From Verrucomicrobiota bacterium (lineage in GTDB: Bacteria; Chlamydiota; Chlamydiia; Chlamydiales; FEN-1388), in assembly GCA_018239705.1 (NCBI GenBank), contig JAFEGS010000605.1, forward strand, positions 1 to 12,857: a stretch of DNA of 12,857 nucleotides. Direction: 5' to 3'. Every line of letters begins with the position of its first letter. The first letter of the stretch is position 1. The notes beneath the pieces were generated by a model. The model did not search any database. It was not told where the DNA came from and worked only from the letters and a program-made list of their open reading frames with translations. Both the position numbers and the translations under genes were made by a program. This document shows, in pieces, positions 6,412 to 12,857 of the stretch.

Positions 6412-9400
6412 AAATCTCTTCCGTAATGAGTAATCAGATAGATGAACTCTATATATATCTGAAAGGGCACCTAGAGACAAACCGCAACAATCCATTCAAA
6501 AAAATAGTTATTATCGTTCCTGATCTCTATCTCAAGGCCTATTTGCAATCACGGCTTGCAAGCGAAAAGGCTAAGGTGGCCATGGGGTTCGATATCCTTC
6601 TCCCAAAAGAGGCTCTAGAGCAGATCGTCGACTCTTTTGCAGAGGGTCCCATGCCGCCCTTTTCTTCCTATCTCGACCTTCTCATCGCTTCTTCAAAGGT
6701 GGTAAGTGTTATGTCGGAGGAAAGGACGCCGGCGAAACAGCTCCAGCTTGCAAGGCTGGTTGCCCAAACGGCTGCCCTGGATGGCTGGTATGCAATCAGG
6801 CCAAAAGAGCAAAAAGTGGGAGAGCTTGCCAGGTTAGTTATCAAACAGGAATCTCTTCGCCTGCTCACAAGAGATCCTCATTTTTTAGAGCTGCCTAGAA
6901 ACCCCAGCCTTGACGAGATTTTGCTCTTTGGCATCTCTACGCTGTGCGATAGCTACCATCAGTTTTTTTGCAGAATAAGCAGTGTCATCCCTACGTACTA
7001 CTTTATCCTCTCCCCCTGCATGCTCTTTTGGAACGATATCTGCTCTGATAGAGAGCTCAAGAAATACCAGCTGTTTTTCCGCGAAAAACAGGTAGCGCCG
7101 CTTAAACAGGAGGCCTTTTACGAACTCTGTGTGGATCGCTGCCAGCTCCTTGCAAACTGTGGGAGGATCGGACGTGAATTTGCTGCCCAGCTTGAAGAGA
7201 GCGTTGTCCAAACAGCTGAAAGCTATGTAGCAGCTGGATGGGCGCAACACGCGCCTCTTTTTTCTTCCGTGCTTAGATCTCATGCGCTTTCAGAAAGGGT
7301 GAGCGCAGACACTCATCCTACCCTTTTAGGTGTGCTTCATGCCTGCCTTCTTACGCTCGCTACCAAGACGGAACAAAAAGTGGAACTTTCTCATCTTGAC
7401 AAGACTGTGCAGCTGCATGCAGCTCCGACACAGCTTCGTGAGGTGCAGGTGCTTTATGAGCAAATTGTGACCTATGCAAAAGGGCTAGGAAGGCCATTAG
7501 AATGTGGTGAGATCGTCGTTTTAGCGCCAGATATTGATGTCTATAGGCCCTATATCGAGCGTCTCTTTTCCGCTGCAGGTTGCTGGCAGATTTTTGCAGA
7601 GAAAAAAGTAGAGGAGCAGCCTCTTTTTTCCTATTTTTGGCAGATACTATCGCTTCCTGAAGCAAACTGGAGCGCAGATGCGCTCTTCGCCCTCTTTGAG
7701 TGTCGAAATATGTGCCGAAAGTTTGATTTAGAGCCGGAAGATCTATCCAGTATCTACGCCTGCATGGAAGAAGGCCTGTTTCAAGGGAGTAGTACCTTTG
7801 GCGCGTTTGTCGATAGGATGGTCTATTTGTGGACAAGTTCATCCGGAAGCCAAGGCGCATTTGAGATAGATGGGACGCTAGGAAAGGCATTAGGCATATG
7901 TATCGAGGTTATCCGCTCTCTTCAGCGCGAGCTTGAGATAGCCTCTTGCGAAGAGGGTCGAACACTCGAGATTTGGGCCGCTCTCTTTGATGCCATTTTT
8001 ACCAACTATTTTGAAGTGGATGGCAGTGACAAAGAGGTCTATCTCATACGAAAGGCCTTGGTGCGGCTTAAAAAAAGCGATACGCAATGCTCTTTTGTGC
8101 ATGCAAAACAGTTCTTTAAACAGGCATTTGAAGAGCTTCTAGCACGTGAAGAGATGACGGTCCAGCAGCCCTTGATTTTTAGCTCATTTGGAAAAATCAC
8201 AAGCTTTACGGCCAATATGGTATGCCTTTTGGGGATGACTGAAGGCCTATTTCCAAGACAAGATAGAGCTCAGCTGCGAGAGAGTGGTTTTGCTTGGGTG
8301 GGAAAGGAGGAGCCGCTGCAAGCAGCCATTGATAAATATCGCTTTATCGAAGCTGTTTTAGCAGCAAAAGACACGCTCTACATCAGCTATCAAAGCTATT
8401 CATACGAAGAGAAGGCCTCTTTAGAGCCAAGCCAGTGCGTGACAGATCTTTTACAGACACTGGATCATTCTTGTCACATTGCTAACGATTTGCCATCTGA
8501 AAAAATTGGCACTGCTCATCGCCTTGATGCCTATCCTGCAGTAGCAAAACAGGAAATAAAACAGGTGGTACCTATTGTCCACGTAGAGAAAAAGCAGCTG
8601 TTTGAAATTGATATCTCCTATCTACTCCAAGTGGCAAAGTCGCCCCTACGCCCCTATTTCCACCAGGAACTTTCGCTCTATCTCACTGAAGAGAGCCGCA
8701 GGCGACTCGATGATCCCTTTACTGATGTAGAGACAATGACGCTTCACCTCATGAAACGAAAGGCCTTTTCTCTTCCTGAGGCTGAAGCAGAAGAGCTCTT
8801 TGAAAAGAGTACCATGGCTATGCCGGAGACACTCAAGCGTGCAAGTATTTCCCTGTTTAGGGATGAAGTTAAAGAGCTGCAGCGCGTAGCTAAAGAGTTT
8901 GGTATCGATCACAAAAAAGTGATAACTGTAGAGCTTGCCTTGGGCCTTACAGAGGCCAAAGAGGTAGAGCCTGGCAGCTGGCGCGTCCCTGCTCCTGCTG
9001 TACTGATAGATGGCAAAACAGATGTACACATTACCGGCCGGTTAGATGGCCTCTACTGCCAAGGCCAGCTCTTTTTTGGCAGCAAATCAAACGAGTCGAT
9101 CATACGCAGCTGGCCAAAAAGCATATTGTCAGCATATGTAGCGGCACACTGCAACCTGCCTCTTGCTCAGGACTGCTATTTTTTTAAGGATGGCAAAAAG
9201 GTAGCGCTCACTATTGATAATCCCTCGGGGCTACTGCAGCAATATGTAGCATATGCAGCAGCCTGCAAGTCAACTCCATCATGTCTCTACCCTGAATGGG
9301 TGCCAAAGCTCCTGACTTCAGAAAGCTACCAAAAAGAGATCAAGGCAAGTAGTGACCCGTACCTGGACTTTTTTCTCTCCAGGACACCGGAAGAGGAGCT

Positions 9401-9467
9401 TGCAGCGCGCTGGCCAATTTGGCGTAAATCTGCACTGGCACTCTTCTCACAGGGAGATTTTGCATGA
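6390..9467 (+). CDS. recC: RecC subunit of exonuclease V (RecBCD)
   Basis: The 1025 residues fit the RecC family (about 1000-1120). RecC is the scaffold of the RecBCD helicase-nuclease; it splits the strands, threads the 3' strand and recognises Chi through inactive helicase-like domains. Matches include MSNQIDEL (13-20), aligning with the N-terminal HSNRLDVL of E. coli; GEIVVLAPDIDVYRPYIERLF (373-393), aligning with the DDIVVMVADIDSYTPYI block; the FECRNMCRKFDLEPEDL stretch; and VCLLGMTEGLFPRQ (611-624), aligning with VCLLGMNDGVYPRQ. As expected for RecC, no Walker A or DExx box is present. The 3' end overlaps the recB start by 4 bases (ATGA, 9464-9467). The start is uncertain: the ATG at 6390 has only AAGGA 15 bases upstream, and Met13 (6426) has no Shine-Dalgarno sequence, but both place the SN motif near the N-terminus. 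Confidence 0.92.
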   Translation: MDVDSQSKISSVMSNQIDELYIYLKGHLETNRNNPFKKIVIIVPDLYLKAYLQSRLASEKAKVAMGFDILLPKEALEQIVDSFAEGPMPPFSSYLDLLIASSKVVSVMSEERTPAKQLQLARLVAQTAALDGWYAIRPKEQKVGELARLVIKQESLRLLTRDPHFLELPRNPSLDEILLFGISTLCDSYHQFFCRISSVIPTYYFILSPCMLFWNDICSDRELKKYQLFFREKQVAPLKQEAFYELCVDRCQLLANCGRIGREFAAQLEESVVQTAESYVAAGWAQHAPLFSSVLRSHALSERVSADTHPTLLGVLHACLLTLATKTEQKVELSHLDKTVQLHAAPTQLREVQVLYEQIVTYAKGLGRPLECGEIVVLAPDIDVYRPYIERLFSAAGCWQIFAEKKVEEQPLFSYFWQILSLPEANWSADALFALFECRNMCRKFDLEPEDLSSIYACMEEGLFQGSSTFGAFVDRMVYLWTSSSGSQGAFEIDGTLGKALGICIEVIRSLQRELEIASCEEGRTLEIWAALFDAIFTNYFEVDGSDKEVYLIRKALVRLKKSDTQCSFVHAKQFFKQAFEELLAREEMTVQQPLIFSSFGKITSFTANMVCLLGMTEGLFPRQDRAQLRESGFAWVGKEEPLQAAIDKYRFIEAVLAAKDTLYISYQSYSYEEKASLEPSQCVTDLLQTLDHSCHIANDLPSEKIGTAHRLDAYPAVAKQEIKQVVPIVHVEKKQLFEIDISYLLQVAKSPLRPYFHQELSLYLTEESRRRLDDPFTDVETMTLHLMKRKAFSLPEAEAEELFEKSTMAMPETLKRASISLFRDEVKELQRVAKEFGIDHKKVITVELALGLTEAKEVEPGSWRVPAPAVLIDGKTDVHITGRLDGLYCQGQLFFGSKSNESIIRSWPKSILSAYVAAHCNLPLAQDCYFFKDGKKVALTIDNPSGLLQQYVAYAAACKSTPSCLYPEWVPKLLTSESYQKEIKASSDPYLDFFLSRTPEEELAARWPIWRKSALALFSQGDFA

Positions 9468-12400
9468 GTTTTGATGTTCTTTCTCGCACCGTTTCACTCA
9501 ACAAGCACCACCTCATAGAGGCCTCTGCAGGTACGGGAAAGACCTTTACCATCGAGCATCTCTTTGTCAGAAGGCTTATCGAGCCCACATCCCAGGGAAA
9601 GTATGTTCCTGTTGCTGAGATTGCGGTGTTAACCTTCACACGAGCAGTTGCAAGAGAGCTTGGGCAGCGCATCAGGCGCTCTTTAGACCAAACGCTTGCC
9701 TATTTGTCGGCAGGAGTTGATGCACCTGGCATTCCAGAGTATCTTTTGGAGCTTTTTGACAACCCTCAAAGCCTGCAGCAAGCCAAGTGGCGCCTGCAGA
9801 CAGCTCGAGCCGAGCTGGAAACAGCGCATATTACCACCATCCACGGCTTTTGTTTTAAGGCTTTAGGCGAGTTTGCCCAGCGTACTGGTCACGAGGCGGC
9901 TGCAGGCTTTGCTACGCCATCTCAGATACGAGGGATGGTGGAGGACTTTTTTAAGCAGGAACGGGGTGCAGATAGGTATAGCGTGCTGCAGCTTGCTGAG
10001 CTTTTAAGCCAGCAGCGCTATGATTTTCAGCAGCTTTGTAAAAAAATAATTTCAAAAATTCATGAAGACTGGTTTGATGACCAGCCAGTCAAGGCTGTAG
10101 ATGAGTCTGTCAGAGAGCTATTAAGCCTTGTCGATACCATGAGACGGCAAGAGGGATGGACTGAAGCCACTGTTTTTGCAGGGCTTGAGGCGCTCTCTTA
10201 CCATTTCACAGGCTGTCGAACCAAGGCGGGAGAGCTCCAAGAAGAGATCCAAAAGAGCTTTCTCATATTTTCCAAATTGTTTGCGCCACTCACAGGCTCT
10301 CAAGTAGAAGAGCTCATCCGTCACCCTCTTTTTGCTTCAGTCGTTTTTTCTAAGCAAAAGGTCTCAAAGAAAAATGAGGTGCCGGACCTTCATATGCTGC
10401 CGCTTCTACTTGCTTTTGAGCCTATTATCAGAGAGTTAAGCGATCCTGAACTACTACTTGGGTCACTTGCCTCGCGCTGTCGCCATTTTGTGCGCGCGGA
10501 GATGGCAAAACAGGAGCTCTATTCTCATGATGAGCTTCTCTATCAGATGAATAAGGCCTTAGACCAGCCTGCCTTTTTAGACTTTCTTGGGAGGCGCTTT
10601 TCGGCCGTTATTGTCGACGAGTTTCAAGACACAGACCCACTGCAGTGGAAAATTATCTCTAAGGGGCTTCTCCAGCAAAACCATGCGATCATTTCGCTCG
10701 TGGGCGATCCCAAACAGGCCATCTATTCTTTCAGAAAAGCAGATGTCTATAGCTATATCCATGCAAAAAATGCCCTGGTTGATGCTGAGAATGGCTCTCT
10801 CTATACTAATTACCGCTCCTCTCCTGCCCTCATTACTGCTCTTAACGCCCTTTTTGTCGGCCCGCATAGTAGCCGGCTCTTCTTTTTGCCAAAACTGGGA
10901 GAAAGCCTCGCTGTTCCAACGCTTCTGGCCGGGAGAAAAGAGACAGAAACTCTTAGTGATAAAGCGCCAATTCAATTTTTTATTGGCAGTGAGCCGATCG
11001 GGAGGAAACGTACCTGGCCTACAATAGAGATGGAGCACGATATGCTCTTTCCCTATATTGTTCGTGAGATAGCCTCTTCGATCACTCCCACCTCCAGGCT
11101 GGACCAATGGGCCATTCTTGTTAAAGATCGCCACCAGGCAGAAAGAGTAGAGGCCTATCTTAGCGCAGCCAATATTCCTGCAAGGGCGTGGCGGCGAACA
11201 TCAGTTGTACAGGGAGCGGGTCATCAGCTTCTAGAGCGGCTTATTTCCGCTATGATGGCCCCTAGAGATCGAGGCAGGCTTTTGCAGTTTTTGACAAGAG
11301 ACCTTCTGTACAGCGATCAAGAATGTCTCGCACTGCAAGACGAGTCTGTGTGGGCCCAGCATGTTGTCCATCTACTGATGCTCAAAAAGAGTTATGAAGA
11401 AAAGGGGCTCGCCTATCTTTTAGAGCAGGTTCTCTCAACAGGATGGGCCTCTACAGTACCTATGCAGGAGGTGATTTGCAGTCGGGCTGGCGGGTTTCAG
11501 ATTCTTCGAGATATCGAAATGCTCTGTGATTATTTGATTGAACATCACATGCCGGTAAGAGCTAGCTTAGACAAGGTGCTCGAGGCCATACTCACCTTCA
11601 AAGAGTTTAGTGAAGAGGAGTGCGAGCAGTTTCTTGCTCGATATGATGAAAAGGAAGATGCTGTCCAGATCGTTACGATGCATAGCAGCAAGGGACTCGA
11701 GTTTGACTATGTCGTTGCCTTGGGCGTTGCCAGTAGAAGCCCTTTTCAGTCTGATGAGGAAGAAGAGGCAGAAAAACTGCGGCAGTTTTATGTGGCCTGC
11801 ACACGGGCTAAAGAGCGACTCTACCTTCCCCTCGTACTAGACGTTGATGAAAAAGTGCCTCAGGCGGGGACAGCATCGCCCATGGAGCTCTTCATGGCCA
11901 CTCTTAACCAAAGTGGACAATTTGATGCGCTTGACTACCTGAAATCAAAGCCCGGAATTGCTGCTATTGAACTTAAAGCCCGAGAAAATATTGCAATTGA
12001 GCGACACTCGTGCGAGGACACGCCTCAAGAGCCGGTGGGCTCACTTAGCGATTGCGGCTACAAACGACGAAAATTTTATTCCTTTTCAAGTATGCGCACT
12101 CGCCACACAGAAAGTAAAGCCCTGGCAGTAGCTCCTACACTTGAACGAGGTTTAGAGACAGGGATTATACTCCATGAGATACTAGCGAAAATTTTAAAAA
12201 GAGGCCTCCTTTTTGCAGATCTGAAAGAGGTTGTGCATCGCGAGCTTCTGGGTACAGACCAACAGGTGGCCGAAGAAGAGGTGCTCGCCCTACTCAAAAA
12301 GCTGAACACTACCCCATTTCCAACCCCGCAAGGCCCTGTTTGTCTGGCTGAAATGGATATGAGGAGAACCTTTTGTGAACTTGAATTTCTTTTTGAAAAT

Positions 12401-12721
12401 GAGGGAGCAGGTTCGTTTGTGCGCGGGTCTATCGATTTTATTTTTGAGCATGCAGGTGTAAGCTATCTTGTCGACTGGAAGACAAACTTGCTCGAAGACT
12501 ATAGCCAAGAAAGCCTTCGAGACGTAGTGGTGCAGGAAGAATATCTTCTGCAAGCTACGCTCTACGCCAAAGGCTGGCAGCGCTATCTTGAGGCAATAGA
12601 GCCTGAGCAAAGGCCGCAATTTGGAGGCTTTTTCTTTGTGTTTTTAAGAGGGATAGGGCTTGAGGATGCAAATGGCATGCTCTTTGTACACCCAGACGAG
12701 CTGAAAGGACAAAAAACATGA
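9464..12721 (+). CDS. recB: RecB subunit: 3'-5' SF1 helicase and nuclease of RecBCD
   Basis: The 1085 residues are somewhat shorter than E. coli RecB (1180). RecB is the 3'-5' motor and sole nuclease of RecBCD and loads RecA after Chi. The SF1 motifs are in order: Walker A EASAGTGKT (19-27, K26); TFTR (57-60); DEFQDTD (385-391); GDPKQAIYSFR (414-424); NYRSS just after it; MHSSKGLEFD (739-748); and YVACTRAKERLYL (776-788). The C-terminal nuclease is intact: H904 in GIILHEI, D991 in GSIDFIF, D1004 and K1006 in LVDWKTN, and QATLYAKGWQRYL after it. These correspond to H956, D1067, D1080 and K1082 of E. coli RecB. The start ATG overlaps the recC stop (ATGA), with GGGAG (9452-9456) 7 bases before it, and the stop overlaps the recD start in the same way, so translation is probably coupled through the operon. 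No frameshift or missing motif is seen. Confidence 0.96.
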   Translation: MSFDVLSRTVSLNKHHLIEASAGTGKTFTIEHLFVRRLIEPTSQGKYVPVAEIAVLTFTRAVARELGQRIRRSLDQTLAYLSAGVDAPGIPEYLLELFDNPQSLQQAKWRLQTARAELETAHITTIHGFCFKALGEFAQRTGHEAAAGFATPSQIRGMVEDFFKQERGADRYSVLQLAELLSQQRYDFQQLCKKIISKIHEDWFDDQPVKAVDESVRELLSLVDTMRRQEGWTEATVFAGLEALSYHFTGCRTKAGELQEEIQKSFLIFSKLFAPLTGSQVEELIRHPLFASVVFSKQKVSKKNEVPDLHMLPLLLAFEPIIRELSDPELLLGSLASRCRHFVRAEMAKQELYSHDELLYQMNKALDQPAFLDFLGRRFSAVIVDEFQDTDPLQWKIISKGLLQQNHAIISLVGDPKQAIYSFRKADVYSYIHAKNALVDAENGSLYTNYRSSPALITALNALFVGPHSSRLFFLPKLGESLAVPTLLAGRKETETLSDKAPIQFFIGSEPIGRKRTWPTIEMEHDMLFPYIVREIASSITPTSRLDQWAILVKDRHQAERVEAYLSAANIPARAWRRTSVVQGAGHQLLERLISAMMAPRDRGRLLQFLTRDLLYSDQECLALQDESVWAQHVVHLLMLKKSYEEKGLAYLLEQVLSTGWASTVPMQEVICSRAGGFQILRDIEMLCDYLIEHHMPVRASLDKVLEAILTFKEFSEEECEQFLARYDEKEDAVQIVTMHSSKGLEFDYVVALGVASRSPFQSDEEEEAEKLRQFYVACTRAKERLYLPLVLDVDEKVPQAGTASPMELFMATLNQSGQFDALDYLKSKPGIAAIELKARENIAIERHSCEDTPQEPVGSLSDCGYKRRKFYSFSSMRTRHTESKALAVAPTLERGLETGIILHEILAKILKRGLLFADLKEVVHRELLGTDQQVAEEEVLALLKKLNTTPFPTPQGPVCLAEMDMRRTFCELEFLFENEGAGSFVRGSIDFIFEHAGVSYLVDWKTNLLEDYSQESLRDVVVQEEYLLQATLYAKGWQRYLEAIEPEQRPQFGGFFFVFLRGIGLEDANGMLFVHPDELKGQKT

Positions 12722-12857
12722 ACGTGCCTGAAGATCTCTTTTCACCAATCGATACCTTAACCGCTGAGGCTGTGCAGAAGGCACTACGTGATACAGATGA
12801 AGATGTTTTTCTCTTAATCAAATACCTCTCTGCTGTTTTCAGAATGGGTCATCTCTT
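12718..12857 (+). CDS. recD: RecD subunit of RecBCD, N-terminal fragment cut by the window edge
   Basis: An ATG at 12718 overlaps the recB stop (ATGA) and opens a frame that continues to the end of the window. It gives 46 residues beginning MNVPEDLFSPIDTL and ending FLLIKYLSAVFRMGHL. RecD is the 5'-3' SF1 motor of RecBCD. Its N-terminal domain characteristically contains a Leu-rich helix followed by a short 'GH' motif before the conserved CLPL block (SHDAGEGHVCLPL in E. coli), and KYLSAVFRMGHL fits this pattern. The helicase motifs lie beyond the edge, so the identification rests on this pattern, the overlap with recB and the usual partnership of the genes. An alternative would be another recB-associated protein. 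Confidence 0.72.
   Translation, partial: MNVPEDLFSPIDTLTAEAVQKALRDTDEDVFLLIKYLSAVFRMGHL

Noticed and set aside
7360..7890. 176-residue minus-strand frame inside recC
   Set aside because: It is antisense to well-supported RecC coding sequence, with an Arg/Ser-rich composition typical of a shadow frame.
10577..11134. 185-residue minus-strand frame inside recB
   Set aside because: It is antisense to the conserved RecB helicase motifs DEFQDTD and GDPKQAIYSFR and shows no family features of its own.
1..12857. Mobile elements, CRISPR arrays, tRNA or rRNA genes, defence island
   Set aside because: No transposase or integrase motifs, no regularly spaced repeats and no tRNA-like cloverleaf were seen. 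recCBD is a housekeeping repair operon and does not by itself indicate a defence island.

Overview
The window reads as chromosomal DNA of a bacterium in the Chlamydiota, most likely outside the Chlamydiaceae (the Parachlamydia/Waddlia/Simkania-like 'environmental' chlamydiae). This is an inference. The strongest clue is a YgeD/LplT-type MFS protein with a C-terminal extension next to recC and recB, which as I recall matches the C. trachomatis CT641-CT640-CT639 neighbourhood. A beta-barrel porin with few cysteines and an unrecognised, probably lineage-specific large protein fit the same picture. I could run no search, so the taxonomy is provisional.

Layout. Positions 1-2193 (+) hold the 3' part of a large protein of unknown function, open at the left edge. 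Positions 2194-2588 are a 395-base gene-free stretch with several inverted repeats, a good sigma70-type promoter and a long leader for the next gene. Positions 2589-3890 (+) encode a signal-peptide-bearing, histidine-rich outer-membrane beta-barrel protein with its own strong terminator and a second terminator-like hairpin. Positions 4139-4693 (+) encode a six-helix HdeD/DUF308 membrane protein that overlaps the convergent lplT-like gene (4683-6347, -) by 11 bases. From about 6390 onward (+) comes a recC-recB-recD operon in which each junction is a 4-base ATGA stop/start overlap; recD runs off the right edge.

How the genes work together. RecB, RecC and RecD would form the heterotrimeric exonuclease V that processes double-strand breaks and loads RecA. 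The translational overlaps suggest the subunits are made together. RecB keeps the SF1 helicase motifs and the nuclease residues, so the enzyme looks functional. The divergent lplT-like gene belongs to lysophospholipid transport, but its C-terminal part looks like an acyltransferase domain whose catalytic HX4D motif has been lost. The porin and the HdeD-like protein are envelope proteins without an evident link to recCBD.

I see no mobile element, CRISPR array, rRNA or tRNA. Nothing stands out as an obviously new multi-gene system. The items most worth a second look are the promoter-overlapping inverted repeat and palindrome ahead of the porin, the two histidine clusters in the porin, the degenerate acyltransferase extension on the transporter, the divergent promoters that share a -10 region between lplT and recC, and the unrecognised first gene.
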